From NCBI GenBank assembly GCA_011391085.1, contig JAABRD010000010.1:62001-126000 (forward strand): 64,000 nt of DNA, in the 5' to 3' direction. The notes beneath the pieces were generated by a model, which had not been told where the DNA came from, did no database searches, and saw nothing but the letters and a program-made list of their open reading frames with translations. A program made the position numbers and the translations under genes. The stretch comes from Thiotrichaceae bacterium (GTDB taxonomy: Bacteria > Pseudomonadota > Gammaproteobacteria > Beggiatoales > Beggiatoaceae). Shown here piece after piece: positions 54,040 through 64,000 of this stretch; positions within the stretch are counted from its first letter, which is position 1; each line of letters opens with the position of its first letter.

Positions 54040-57000
54040 ATGTCAAAATCATTATCTCTTTTATTTTTGTCAACCCTGTCACTGTTCACAGCGCAATTAC
54101 CTGTAGCCCAAGTCGTTCTTGACGGCACTCTGGGTAAAACCGGTGCTTTACCGGGTCCCAACTACCAAATTGGGGCCGACTTAGGTTCACAACATGGAAG
54201 TAACCTCTTCCATAGTTTTCAAGAGTTCAACTTACAAAACCAGGAAAGTGCAACCTTTTCAGGCCCTACCACGGTGCAAAATATCATCAGTCGGGTGACA
54301 GGAGGTAATCCTTCCCACATTGATGGCACCTTGCGTTCCACTATTCCTAATGCCGACCTCTATTTTCTCAATCCGTCTGGTATTGTATTTGGGGCCAATG
54401 CCAGCCTCGATGTTCAAGGTAGTTTTCACGCCAGCACCGCCCATTACCTTCGCTTAGGAGAACAGGGACGCTTTGATACTCTCACCCCCGCCAACTCTCT
54501 GTTAACCATTGCCCCTATCACTGCTTTTGGTTTCCTCGACCATCCCATTGCGCCTATTTCTGTGACCGGTCATGGTCAAGTCAGTCAGGAATGGCAAGAC
54601 CGTTCCACCGGGTTAAGCGTTCCAACAGGAAACAATTTATCTCTCCTTGGAGGAGACTTGACTTTAAGCAAAGGGACCTTCTTTCAGATTGATTCTGAAG
54701 CGGGGGCCGATCCCACCACCTTGTTACCCAGTTTATCGGTCCCCGCAGGACAACTGACGCTTGCCAGTGTAGCCAGCCCAGGTGAAATTCGTCTCTCTCC
54801 CACTGGTGTGAATCTCACCACTTCTCGCTTAGGCAATCTCACCTTGTCTGATAACACCCTCTTGAAAACCAGTGGTGAAGGAGGCGGTAGCATTTTCATT
54901 CGCAGTGGTCAATTTCTGGCCACCGATAGTAAAATGGAAGCTGTCACGTTGGGCCATCAAGATGGTGGCAGCATTGACATTCAGGCTGATGATCTGACTT
55001 TAACACGAAGCTGGCTGATTGGAAACACCTTGGGGTTAGGCAAAGGTACCGACCTTCGTTTGCAAGCGACAAATTCCCTGAATGCAGATGACATGAGTAT
55101 CTTGCGCACCACTTCTGGAGACTTATCCCAACCTACCGAATCCTCTTTGGAAAATGGAGGCCAGGTCTGGTTATCGGCCCGCAATATCAAATTAACCGGC
55201 GGTGCCCAAATTCAATCAGAAACGGTTTCTAGTGGTAAAGGTGGAGATGTCACTTTGCAAGCTACCGAAGACGTAGTTATTGAAGGCCACCTTGAAGACG
55301 CGAAACCAGGGCCCCCCAGTAGCATTCTCACGATGTTATATGGCAGTGGTAATGCGGGTCATGTTCTCATTCAAGCTAATCAGATTTTCCTCACCCATGG
55401 CGCCCAGATGTCAGGTGGCGTCGTGGGAACTGGGATGGGTGGCAACATCACCTTAATAGCTACAGGTGCCATCACGTTGTCAGGTGTGGATGAACATCAA
55501 TCCGGCAGTCAAGTGATCACCACGGTTCGCAGTGAAGGAAGTGGTAATGCCGGTCAAATTCAAGTGACGGCGGGCGAAATTTTACTGCGTGACGGAGGAG
55601 AACTGTGGTCAGGGACTCATGGGACCGGGAACGCCGGGTCAATTAACCTCAAAGTGCTTGGCAAAGTGACTCTCACCGGGGCTAGTGCAAATGGTCAAAC
55701 TTCCGGAATTTATGCCGGTGCCGACCTACATATTCCCTTGTCAGAAAGCACTGGAGGTAACGCCGGCAACATTACCATAGAAGCAGGTGAGTTGTACCTG
55801 ACTGAAGGCGGTCTAATTAGCAGCAGTACCGTAGCTGCCAAAGACAGTCACAGTGGTCAAGCAGGGACTCTTGAGTTGAAAATTGCAGGTCCCATCACCC
55901 TCTCAGGTGTCAATCCCTTTGGAGAAAACCGTCATGGTTTTGGATCGGGCATTTATGCGCGAAGTGTCGGCGTCAATGATAACGTAGGTGGCGCCGGTCA
56001 AATCAACATTGAAGCCAATTCCCTAAGTATAAGTGACGGTGCCGTGATTGAAACCAGTACCAACACCAAAGCCCCCGGCGGGAATTTGGACCTATCTATC
56101 CGAGATACCGTAACCCTTGCCGGCGATGCCAATCAGATTCCATTAAACTCCCCTGCCCAGTCACAAACGCAATACTTGCAACAGTTCTCACCCAGTCAGT
56201 ATAATCAATCCACCAGTGGCATTTATGCCCAATCCAAAAGCACTTCACCACACAGCGGCGATAGCGGTCATATCTCCCTTTCAGCACGAGAACTCAGGAT
56301 GAATGACAAAGCGACCATTTCTACTACCAGTGCCGGTGGTGGCAGTGCTGGCGACATCACGGTGCAGGTAGAACAATTGTCACTCAGTAATAATGCTACC
56401 ATCACCTCCTCCAGCCAATTTGCGAACACCTATCACGCCTCTAGCACAGCGGTAAGAGATGAACAATTATTGGTTCAAGGGGACCTGGTTGACGTTGCTG
56501 ATTTGGGAGATGGACATGCCGAACGTTATATCTATTTGGGGGACCAATTGGTGCGCATGAAACCGGCTACGACGGTAGCAAACGTGACCGCCCTCAATGA
56601 ATTGATGCAACGTTATCAACCTGTCAAAGGTGACATTGTCACGGTTCAAGACAGTGGCGATGGAAAAGCGGCACGGTTTATTTATGCGGTGAGTGGCGAA
56701 CTATTTCAAACGGGTGGGTGGGCCAAGATTGTGGAACAAACCGCAGATACATTTGACTCCTCTGAGATTCTCACCGCTAAGTTTCCACCTAGCCGATTTT
56801 GGAATCCCAACGACCTGCCTTACCCTTCTGGAACGTTGTTAAGAGTGACTGATGGTGGGGATGGCAAGCCTGCCGATTTCGTGTTTGTCACCTTGACTAT
56901 TCCAGAAATGCCAGACCGTTCCTTTGCTACGGTAGTTAGGCTGAATGAATCTCCCATCACGTCCGTTTCCGAATTGACCAGTCTTCAGGAAACGAGATCG

Positions 57001-58134
57001 TTACGCAATGGTGATTTGGCCAGTCTCACCAATCCTGACAATCCTCTTCCGACCTCCTTTATTTTCCAAAATCAGCAATGGGTGCCAGTGCGTTCTACAC
57101 CTCATTCAGTGGCAACCGTAACAGACATGAATGCACTGATATTAGCTAGAGTAGGGAATATGGTAGAGATTGGCAATGCGAATGGGGGATTGTCCGATAC
57201 TCAGAAAGTAGGAGAAGATGCACCACCACCGCTTACGAAAGGCGGGAAGATTGAGGCACCTCCAGGGGATAAAACGCCGCCTAACCTGTTCGTTTACACC
57301 GGGCGCGACTGGCTTTCTATTCGTCAATTTTACCAAGTTGCAAATTTGACAGAACGTGACCAATTATCGGCCCAAACTGGGGATGTGGTGCGGGTGTTAA
57401 CCGGGCACCAAGGTCAGACAGAGACATATTTCTATGACCAAAATCAATGGGTCAAACAATTGCAAGGAGGAAATGCAGGCACCATTAAAGTAACGGCCCG
57501 CCAAGAGACACGCTTGACGACGGGGGGACGTATCAATACGGAATCGGTCAGTGCCAGCGGTGGCGGTATCACGCTGAAAACCGACCGTTTGGTGTATCTC
57601 CAACGCGGTGGAATTTCTACCAGTGTCAACCGTGGCAGTGGCAATGGAGGAGATATTGTGATTGACAACCCCCTCTTGTTTGTGTTAAACCAGGGAGGAG
57701 TGCGGGCCCAAGCCGATGAAGGACAAGGCGGGAATATTCACATTATCGCCAATCATTTCATTGCCTCCACCGATAGCCTAGTGAGTGCCTCTTCCAGACG
57801 TGGAATTGATGGAAAAGTCGTCATTTCGGCCCCCAATGAAAAAGTAGGAGAGGGATTGCTGGGATTACCCAGTCAGTTGAAAGAGATAGTGCAATTGAAA
57901 AATCCTTGTGGGGCCATTAGTCTGGAAGAACTGGAAAATCGCGGTCATTTTTACGTGTTTCAAATTGCTGGAAGTCCACAGACACCGGAGGATTGGCAAC
58001 CCAGTCCGTATTTAGCGACGCGCGAGTGGTCGTCTCATTCCGCCGTCAACACTCAGAAACAGGTATCTCAACCTCCTCTGAAAGGGACGGAGGGGAAGTT
58101 GTTGGTAGCAATAGAGTGTCGAAATGGAAAGTGA
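54040..58134 (+). CDS. TpsA-like filamentous haemagglutinin family exoprotein 1
   Basis: 1364 residues. A signal peptide (~1-22, ending VAQ) precedes the TPS domain (~25-250): GRV/VTGGNPS, the NPSGIVFG motif near 110, and GSFHASTAHYLRL. The middle is a right-handed beta-helix of repeated GG.I.L.A..L.L..GA.I.S units. Residues ~780-1120 contain an unusual series of ~50-residue modules around GD.V.V.D.GDGKAA.FIY. The C-terminus has NPCGAISLEELENRGHF and GSPQTPEDWQPSPYL. TpsA proteins are secreted by a TpsB transporter; none is in the window. The ATG at 54040 lacks a clear Shine-Dalgarno sequence. A paralogue follows directly. Confidence 0.92.
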   Translation: MSKSLSLLFLSTLSLFTAQLPVAQVVLDGTLGKTGALPGPNYQIGADLGSQHGSNLFHSFQEFNLQNQESATFSGPTTVQNIISRVTGGNPSHIDGTLRSTIPNADLYFLNPSGIVFGANASLDVQGSFHASTAHYLRLGEQGRFDTLTPANSLLTIAPITAFGFLDHPIAPISVTGHGQVSQEWQDRSTGLSVPTGNNLSLLGGDLTLSKGTFFQIDSEAGADPTTLLPSLSVPAGQLTLASVASPGEIRLSPTGVNLTTSRLGNLTLSDNTLLKTSGEGGGSIFIRSGQFLATDSKMEAVTLGHQDGGSIDIQADDLTLTRSWLIGNTLGLGKGTDLRLQATNSLNADDMSILRTTSGDLSQPTESSLENGGQVWLSARNIKLTGGAQIQSETVSSGKGGDVTLQATEDVVIEGHLEDAKPGPPSSILTMLYGSGNAGHVLIQANQIFLTHGAQMSGGVVGTGMGGNITLIATGAITLSGVDEHQSGSQVITTVRSEGSGNAGQIQVTAGEILLRDGGELWSGTHGTGNAGSINLKVLGKVTLTGASANGQTSGIYAGADLHIPLSESTGGNAGNITIEAGELYLTEGGLISSSTVAAKDSHSGQAGTLELKIAGPITLSGVNPFGENRHGFGSGIYARSVGVNDNVGGAGQINIEANSLSISDGAVIETSTNTKAPGGNLDLSIRDTVTLAGDANQIPLNSPAQSQTQYLQQFSPSQYNQSTSGIYAQSKSTSPHSGDSGHISLSARELRMNDKATISTTSAGGGSAGDITVQVEQLSLSNNATITSSSQFANTYHASSTAVRDEQLLVQGDLVDVADLGDGHAERYIYLGDQLVRMKPATTVANVTALNELMQRYQPVKGDIVTVQDSGDGKAARFIYAVSGELFQTGGWAKIVEQTADTFDSSEILTAKFPPSRFWNPNDLPYPSGTLLRVTDGGDGKPADFVFVTLTIPEMPDRSFATVVRLNESPITSVSELTSLQETRSLRNGDLASLTNPDNPLPTSFIFQNQQWVPVRSTPHSVATVTDMNALILARVGNMVEIGNANGGLSDTQKVGEDAPPPLTKGGKIEAPPGDKTPPNLFVYTGRDWLSIRQFYQVANLTERDQLSAQTGDVVRVLTGHQGQTETYFYDQNQWVKQLQGGNAGTIKVTARQETRLTTGGRINTESVSASGGGITLKTDRLVYLQRGGISTSVNRGSGNGGDIVIDNPLLFVLNQGGVRAQADEGQGGNIHIIANHFIASTDSLVSASSRRGIDGKVVISAPNEKVGEGLLGLPSQLKEIVQLKNPCGAISLEELENRGHFYVFQIAGSPQTPEDWQPSPYLATREWSSHSAVNTQKQVSQPPLKGTEGKLLVAIECRNGK

Positions 58135-58450
58135 GGAAGGCAATAACGACAAAGAGGCCAAGAAACTAAAGTAACGGTGGACTAGGGGCTTTAGCCGGTG
58201 GGGGGGCAGAACATGACTCAATCAAGGGGAACAGCCACCCGGCTAAAGCCTTTAGTCCACCGCCACCCGGCTAAAGCCTCTAGTCCACCGCCACCCGGCT
58301 AAAGCCTCTAGTCCACCGCCACCCGGCTAAAGCCTCTAGTCCACCGCCACCCGGCTAAAGCCTCTAGTCCACCGCTTCCCGGCTTATGAATTAATTTTAA
58401 TTGACAACCTTTATCATTTTTCTCTTTAACCTAACAAAGGAATCTTTACT
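58135..58450. repeat. 28-bp tandem array CCACCCGGCTAAAGCCTCTA
   Basis: Between the two tpsA genes: one forward arm GGACTAGGGGCTTTAGCCGG (~58173), then about six tandem 28-bp units CCACCCGGCTAAAGCCTCTA followed by GTCCACCG (~58236-58385). AGGAATC precedes the second ATG. Confidence 0.88.
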
Positions 58451-61400
58451 ATGTCCCAAAAATTACATTTTTCTGTGACGACCCTGCTACTGTTAACAGG
58501 GCCAACCGCACCCGCCCAAGTAGTCCTCGATGGCACCCTGGGCAAAGCCGGTGCTTTACCTGGACCTAATTACCAAATTGGGGCTGAATTAGGCCAGCAA
58601 CACGGTGGCAACCTCTTCCACAGCTTTCAAGATTTTAACTTGCAAACTCAAGAGAGTGCCACCTTTTCAGGACCTGCAAACGTCACCCACATCATCAGTC
58701 GCGTGACCGGTGGGAATCCTTCCCAGATTGACGGTACCATTCGTTCCACGATTCCCAACGCAGACTTCTACTTCCTCAACCCTTACGGTATCATGTTCGG
58801 TTCCAACGCCAGATTAGATGTGCAAGGGGGATTTCATGCCAGTACCGCCCATTATCTCCGTCTGCAAGATGGCGGACGCTTTGAGGCGCGTACTCCTGAG
58901 AAGAGTCTCTTAACGGTGGCCCCCGTGGAAGCCTTTGGGTTCCTTGATAATCAGATTGCACCCCTTTCCGTTACGGGACCTGGCGAGGTAGGTAGTGACT
59001 GGAAGGACCGATCCACTGGCTTACAAGTCCCTGAAACGGAAACGTTATCACTGATTGGGGGAGACCTCACCATCAGCAAAGGGGCGTTTTTTCAAACTGT
59101 CACCACGCAAAATAATCAATCCACGACTACCCTCACTGAGTTACCTAGCCTCTCTGCTGCCTTTGGCCGCATTCACTTAGCCAGTGTCGCCCAAGCCGGT
59201 GAAGTTCTGCCACGCCCCACGGGACTAGACCTCTCTCCTTCTCTTGCCGACACCACCCAATTAGGCAACCTCACCCTTTCCGAACACTCGTTGGTCGATG
59301 TCAGTGGCCAAGGTGGCGGTAGTATCTTCATTCGGGCGGGACAATTCCTAGCCCGTGACAGTCGGTTATGGTCAAATACGCAAGGTCATCAAAACGGCGG
59401 AATTATTGACATTCAAGCCCACTCCATTGCGTTGCTGGAAGGAAGTAGAATCAATGCCCATACCGATGGTGAAGGTCGCGGTAGCGAAATCCGATTACGG
59501 GCTACTGAATCCATTACAATGTCTTCCCTCAAAGAGGGACAAGTGGACATTAAAAATCTGGCCGGTGTCAATGCCTATTCTGGTTTTCAGAGCCAAGTGC
59601 CTAGCGATAAGCTGGGAGAAACAGGAAATATTCGGCTGGAAGCCAAACACATCGAACTGAAGGATACCAGTAAGATTCAAAACAACAGTTATGGAAATGG
59701 CCAGGGAGGAGATGTAACCTTGCTTGCCAGCGAATCTGTGACCGTGTCAGGAGGGGAGTCAAAGCAAGATGTGTCGGGAATAGGCACCATGTCTTTTGGT
59801 GAGGGTCAAGGTGGTAGCTTGTTAATTGAAGCTAAACAGATTTTCTTCCAAGGTGAAACCGAAACGCTGGTCAGTCAAAATGGCAGTGGCAGAGGGGGTG
59901 ATCTCACCATTCATGCCCAAGAACTCCTGAGTTTAACCGGTCTAGGAAAACGTCGGGGAATGGGAAGTCGGTTATACACAGCCAATTTTTTTGGCCGTGG
60001 CACTGCCGGCAATATCTATGTCACCGCTAAAGACATCGTGATGACTGATGGTGCCATGTTAAATGCGTCCACGTTCAATTTGGGAAATGCCGGAAACATT
60101 CAGATTCATGCGACAGGTACTCTCACCCTGGTAGGCGCCGACCAACTTGGGGTTGCGACTCAGATTGCCACCAAGTCTCATGCCGAAAATGAAGGTACCA
60201 TCGCAGGAAAGGGGGGAGACATTTTTATTGAGGCGGGGGAACTGATTCTCAAAGATGGTGGTCAAATTGCCACCGGTTCGATTGCCGGTCAATCTCGGCA
60301 AAGTGCGGACAGTGGTAATCTGACCCTCCAGATCAAAGGGACTGTGAAACTGTCGGGGGTGAACCCGTATGGTGAAAATGAGACCGGTTTTAGCACTGGT
60401 ATTTACGCCACCAGCCGCGGCTTAGAAGGTCACACCGGCAATGCCGGGCAAATCACTTTGCAGGCGGAAAACCTTATTTTAGAACAGGGGGCTGTGATCA
60501 AAACCAGTACCAATAATAACACTCAAGGTGGCAACCTCAAGATTGAGGTGCGCGACTCCATTCACATCAGTGGCGATGCTTCGCAAATTCCACTTAAACC
60601 ACCGGCCCTGCAACAGTTAAGCTATCTCCAAAATTTTTCACCACGCCGTTATAATGAGTCCACCAGTGGCATTTATGCCACCTCGGAAAGCACTTCGGAA
60701 CGGGCCGGTCACAGTGGTAAACTGGAATTATCTGCCAAGCATCTCGTGGTGACGGATAAAGGTCAAGTATCCACCTCTAGCGCAGGGGGTGGGAAGGCAG
60801 GCCAATTGGACATTAAGGCCACAGACGTGCAGTTAGAACGTGGTGCCTTCATTGGTTCTGACAGTCAACTGCCCAATACTTACTCATTTGCGACGGCCGG
60901 CGACCGGGATAACCAGATGTTGGTCATCGGCGATGTGATAGAAGTAGCTGATCTCGGCAATGGCAAAGCCCAACAATATGTCTATACGGGGACCAATTTA
61001 CTACGTGTGAACCCATTGTTCAAAGTGGCCAAAGTGTCGGATTTACAAGACTTATCGAAACGTTACAGTGTGAACCTGAGAGGAGAGATCATTGAAGTTC
61101 AAGACGCAGGTCAGGGGCAACCCGCCCGGTTTTTTTTCAACAATGGTAACTGGATGAAAGTCAAGGATGAATCGGTGGCCATTTTGGAGAACATGGAAGA
61201 ACTGAATCGCGTTAGAAATTTATTTGACCCCGAACGGATGCCCTATTCAGAAGGTCAAGCGATTCATGTCAAAGATGCAGGGGATGGGAAGGCCGCTGAT
61301 TTTATTTATGTGTATCGGCTACTGGGAATCCGAAACATGGGATTTCCCATTCGCGTGAAATCTTTCTCGGTGTCGAATCCGCAAGATTTATCACAACTAA

Positions 61401-62449
61401 GTGAACAGCAGTCTTTGCAAGATGGCGATTTGGCCAAAGTTGGGGGGGGAGAAGCGTATGTGTATCAAGATCGGAACTGGATAAAATTGAATCCAGTGCG
61501 TAGCGTACCCAATCGAATCGCCTTGAATAGCCTCATTTTGGCACAAACGGGTAATATTGCCCAACTGGCTGATGGCGGGGTAGGTCAACCGGCGAATTTT
61601 ATCTATTCAGGGAAAGAATGGATTCCATTGGGTCAGGTGTATCAAGTGGCAGATTTGACAGAACGTGATAAACTCCCCGCCCGTTCGGGAGATGTGGCCA
61701 AAGTGACTCAAACCACAGAAGGCCGACCTGGCAGTTTCTTTTATGTCAATGGTCACTGGCAAGAACGGATTCACGGTGGTGAAACGGGGGCCGTCACTCT
61801 GCAAACGCAGGACTTGCGCTTGACCCACAGTGCGATCACGACCGAAGCCATGAGTGCTGGAGGGGGCAGTATTAATCTCAAAGCCGATAAGTTAGTGTTG
61901 TTAGACCACGGACAGATCACCACCAGCGTTCAAGGGGGACTGGAGAAAGGTGGGAATATCGTGATTGACCATCCTACCTTTATCGTCTTGAATCAAGGTC
62001 AAGTGAGGGCGCAAGCCGATGAAGGACAAGGTGGAAATATCTTGATTGAAGCCAATCAATTGATTGCCTCCCCCAAGAGTCTCATCAGTGCCTCCTCCAG
62101 ATTGGGAATTGATGGACAGGTCGTCATCAAGGCCCCCAATGAAAAGATCAGCGGGAGTCTGCAAGGCTTGATGAATCGATTAAAAGAAGTCGTGAAGTTG
62201 AAACGTCCTTGCGGTTCCATGAGTTTTGAAGAGTTTCTCAACCGCAATACGTTTCATATTTTTCGGTTAGCGGGAAGTCCTCAGACGCCAGAAGATTGGC
62301 TGCCTAGCCCATATCTGTCGGTGTCTGAGGCCCAATTGCGCACGGCGGTACCGACTGCCAAGATTTCTCCAACCTCTCCTTCTCAGGTTCGCCCAGAAGC
62401 AGGAATCGCACCGGTGCTGGTTGCGGTGGAATGTCAGAAGGGGAAATAA
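58451..62449 (+). CDS. TpsA-like filamentous haemagglutinin family exoprotein 2
   Basis: 1332 residues, tandem paralogue of the previous gene with the same order: signal peptide (~1-22), TPS domain with NPYGIMFG near 109, beta-helix with GG.I.I.A, a modular insert (~820-1070) with ADLGNGKAQQYVYTG, VQDAGQGQPARFFFNNGNW and VKDAGDGKAADFIYVY, more beta-helix, and the shared C-terminal cysteine RPCGSMSFEEF with GSPQTPEDWLPSPYL. Exported, probably surface-bound adhesin. It starts with AAGGAATC about 10 bases before the ATG. Divergence between the paralogues is greatest in the middle. Confidence 0.92.
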   Translation: MSQKLHFSVTTLLLLTGPTAPAQVVLDGTLGKAGALPGPNYQIGAELGQQHGGNLFHSFQDFNLQTQESATFSGPANVTHIISRVTGGNPSQIDGTIRSTIPNADFYFLNPYGIMFGSNARLDVQGGFHASTAHYLRLQDGGRFEARTPEKSLLTVAPVEAFGFLDNQIAPLSVTGPGEVGSDWKDRSTGLQVPETETLSLIGGDLTISKGAFFQTVTTQNNQSTTTLTELPSLSAAFGRIHLASVAQAGEVLPRPTGLDLSPSLADTTQLGNLTLSEHSLVDVSGQGGGSIFIRAGQFLARDSRLWSNTQGHQNGGIIDIQAHSIALLEGSRINAHTDGEGRGSEIRLRATESITMSSLKEGQVDIKNLAGVNAYSGFQSQVPSDKLGETGNIRLEAKHIELKDTSKIQNNSYGNGQGGDVTLLASESVTVSGGESKQDVSGIGTMSFGEGQGGSLLIEAKQIFFQGETETLVSQNGSGRGGDLTIHAQELLSLTGLGKRRGMGSRLYTANFFGRGTAGNIYVTAKDIVMTDGAMLNASTFNLGNAGNIQIHATGTLTLVGADQLGVATQIATKSHAENEGTIAGKGGDIFIEAGELILKDGGQIATGSIAGQSRQSADSGNLTLQIKGTVKLSGVNPYGENETGFSTGIYATSRGLEGHTGNAGQITLQAENLILEQGAVIKTSTNNNTQGGNLKIEVRDSIHISGDASQIPLKPPALQQLSYLQNFSPRRYNESTSGIYATSESTSERAGHSGKLELSAKHLVVTDKGQVSTSSAGGGKAGQLDIKATDVQLERGAFIGSDSQLPNTYSFATAGDRDNQMLVIGDVIEVADLGNGKAQQYVYTGTNLLRVNPLFKVAKVSDLQDLSKRYSVNLRGEIIEVQDAGQGQPARFFFNNGNWMKVKDESVAILENMEELNRVRNLFDPERMPYSEGQAIHVKDAGDGKAADFIYVYRLLGIRNMGFPIRVKSFSVSNPQDLSQLSEQQSLQDGDLAKVGGGEAYVYQDRNWIKLNPVRSVPNRIALNSLILAQTGNIAQLADGGVGQPANFIYSGKEWIPLGQVYQVADLTERDKLPARSGDVAKVTQTTEGRPGSFFYVNGHWQERIHGGETGAVTLQTQDLRLTHSAITTEAMSAGGGSINLKADKLVLLDHGQITTSVQGGLEKGGNIVIDHPTFIVLNQGQVRAQADEGQGGNILIEANQLIASPKSLISASSRLGIDGQVVIKAPNEKISGSLQGLMNRLKEVVKLKRPCGSMSFEEFLNRNTFHIFRLAGSPQTPEDWLPSPYLSVSEAQLRTAVPTAKISPTSPSQVRPEAGIAPVLVAVECQKGK

Positions 62450-62462
62450 ACTTTTTTGCAAT

Positions 62463-62493
62463 CAGGAGTTCAAAGCGTAATTTTGAACTCCTG
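62463..62493. terminator. CAGGAGTTCAAAGCG hairpin after tpsA2
   Basis: Arms CAGGAGTTCAAA and TTTGAACTCCTG, with loop GCGTAAT, 14 bases after the stop. Likely terminator by place; same family as 52784. Confidence 0.5.
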
Positions 62494-62539
62494 AATTATC
62501 CATTTTAACTTGATTTATTAACTTTCTAAAAAACCAAAT

Positions 62540-63943
62540 ATGACCGCCAAAACTTTATATGACAAACTCTGGGATGACCATGTAGTACGCCTCGATGATC
62601 AAGGTGCTGCCTTGATTTATATTGATCGACAACTGATCCACGAAGTCACTTCTCCGCAAGCCTTCGATGGGTTGCGCTTGGCCCAACGCAAACCTTGGCG
62701 AGTCACTGCCAATGTGGCTGTGCCAGACCATAATGTGCCCACTACCGCCCGTGAAGGAGGTGTCGCAACCATTACCGACCCCATTTCGCGTTTGCAAGTG
62801 GAGACCCTCGATAAAAACTGTCAAGAGTTTGGAATCACTGAATTTACCATGAATGATCCACGGCAAGGCATTGTCCATGTGATGGGACCTGAACAAGGGG
62901 TGATATTGCCAGGGATGACGATTGTCTGTGGTGATTCACATACTTCTACCCACGGCGCATTTGGCACGTTGGCATTTGGCATTGGCACTTCCGAAGTGGA
63001 GCATGTGTTAGCAACCCAGTGTTTAGTCCAAAAGAAGTCTAAAAATATGCTGGTGCAAGTAGAAGGTCGCCTTCCCCCCAATGTCACTGCCAAGGACATT
63101 GTGTTGGCTATCATTGGCAAAATTGGCACTGCGGGAGGCACTGGGTATGCCATTGAATTTGGCGGAACTGCTATTCAATCGCTATCCATGGAAGGACGCA
63201 TGACGTTATGCAACATGACCATTGAAGCAGGTGCCCGGGCGGGTCTGGTGGCCGCCGATGAGAAGACGATTGAGTATGTACGCGGACGACCTTATGCACC
63301 GACCGGAGAACTCTGGGAAAAGGCCGTGACGGCTTGGCGTCAGTTACACAGTGATCCTGGTGCTAAATTTGACAGTGTGATACAATTAGATGCTTCGGTG
63401 TTAAAACCGCAAGTCACCTGGGGCACCTCCCCAGAAATGGTCGTAGCCATTGATGCCACAGTTCCCAATCCGGACCAGGTTGCAGATGCCACGAAAGCCG
63501 AGAGTATGCGCAGGGCGTTGAGTTATATGGGATTGACCGCAGGAATGCCGATCACAGCGATTCAGTTGGATAAAATCTTCATTGGGTCCTGCACCAATTC
63601 ACGTATTGAAGACCTCCGGGCGGCGGCCCAAGTGATTCAAGGTCGACGGGTTGCCCCTTCGATCAAACAAGCCTTGGTGGTCCCCGGTTCTGGTTTAATC
63701 AAGGCCCAAGCGGAGAAAGAGGGGTTAGATAAACTCTTTCAACAAGCCGGTTTTGAATGGCGCAACCCAGGTTGTTCGATGTGTTTAGCCATGAATGCAG
63801 ACCGTTTAGAACCGGGCGAACGGTGTGCCTCTACGTCTAATCGGAATTTTGAAGGACGCCAAGGACAAGGCGGGAGGACGCATTTAGTGAGTCCTATCAT
63901 GGCCGCTGCTGCCGCGATTGCGGGACATTTTGTGGAAGTGTGA
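62540..63943 (+). CDS. leuC: 3-isopropylmalate dehydratase large subunit
   Basis: 467 residues, the [4Fe-4S] subunit of isopropylmalate isomerase in leucine synthesis. It opens [18 protein letters not shown], with DHNVPTT and [13 protein letters not shown]; the cluster cysteines are in [11 protein letters not shown] (~347) and in [11 protein letters not shown] (~410). Full length. The small subunit leuD would be expected just beyond the right edge; the visible 57 bases after the stop hold none of it. Confidence 0.97.
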   Translation: MTAKTLYDKLWDDHVVRLDDQGAALIYIDRQLIHEVTSPQAFDGLRLAQRKPWRVTANVAVPDHNVPTTAREGGVATITDPISRLQVETLDKNCQEFGITEFTMNDPRQGIVHVMGPEQGVILPGMTIVCGDSHTSTHGAFGTLAFGIGTSEVEHVLATQCLVQKKSKNMLVQVEGRLPPNVTAKDIVLAIIGKIGTAGGTGYAIEFGGTAIQSLSMEGRMTLCNMTIEAGARAGLVAADEKTIEYVRGRPYAPTGELWEKAVTAWRQLHSDPGAKFDSVIQLDASVLKPQVTWGTSPEMVVAIDATVPNPDQVADATKAESMRRALSYMGLTAGMPITAIQLDKIFIGSCTNSRIEDLRAAAQVIQGRRVAPSIKQALVVPGSGLIKAQAEKEGLDKLFQQAGFEWRNPGCSMCLAMNADRLEPGERCASTSNRNFEGRQGQGGRTHLVSPIMAAAAAIAGHFVEV

Positions 63944-64000
63944 TAGAATTATTTCAGGCTTTCAAAACACCAGTGGTGGTGTTATAAGTACCGAAGCAGA

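Overview
The window reads as chromosomal DNA of a gammaproteobacterium. FimV-like, GspF/PilC, EF-P, Ppk1, NuoE, endonuclease III, GatB, HemH and LeuC proteins are all of proteobacterial type. The intergenic spaces are packed with short dispersed palindromes, and there are large two-partner-secretion exoproteins, WD40/TPR proteins and many c-di-GMP and two-component proteins. That mix recalls the large repeat-rich filamentous sulfur bacteria (Beggiatoaceae/Thiotrichales), but this placement is an inference from style. No rRNA, tRNA or CRISPR array was seen.

Layout. 1-2168: secreted beta-propeller/Cys-repeat protein cut by the left edge. 2854-7844: GspF, a TonB-dependent receptor and thioredoxin reductase, all minus. 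8080-8646: EF-P. 8843-16105: minus-strand methyltransferase, Ppk1, a REC-PAS-GGDEF-EAL protein, a REC-HPt protein and a MoeB-like enzyme. 16314-21304: sucrose synthase and a sucrose-phosphate synthase/phosphatase fusion. 21807-24574: OYE-family oxidoreductase and FimV-like protein. 25095-26396: two small secreted proteins. 26915-32245: accessory island with a P-loop/winged-helix protein, a nuclease-like-ParA fusion with a ParB-like partner, and an unknown gene coupled to a HEPN-like gene broken by a small mobile element. 32509-36832: membrane protein and TPR-WD40 protein. 37009-44703: GatB, Uma2-like nuclease, ferrochelatase and a giant hybrid kinase. 45156-51759: lipoprotein, a STAS/HATPase-like/GGDEF signalling group, PBP4-type peptidase, chorismate-lyase-like protein, LprI-domain protein and an acidic secreted protein. 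52133-53337: Nth and NuoE. 53361-53960: two gene relics. 54040-62449: two tandem TpsA-like exoproteins. 62540-63943: LeuC.

Repeats dominate the non-coding space. At least two families look like transposon-derived MITEs. One has TIR GGTAGTGATGCAA and an 8-bp target duplication; one copy splits the HEPN gene, and removing it with one duplication restores a 171-codon frame. The other has TIR TAGTAATATTC and a probable TA duplication; one copy sits inside another repeat whose empty site is recognisable. Further families are built on GGACTAGAGGCTTTAGCCGG, GTAGGGTGGATTAAGCG, GGAATTTATTCCG, GGAGTCCAAAA and GAAACTNAGTTTC. Some are nested in each other and some lie in frame inside coding linkers.

The best candidate for an undescribed system is the 26.9-32.2 kb island: a PD-(D/E)xK-like domain fused to ParA with a ParB-like partner, a lone P-loop/winged-helix ATPase, and a damaged HEPN operon. 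Several of these genes have near-consensus sigma-70 promoters.
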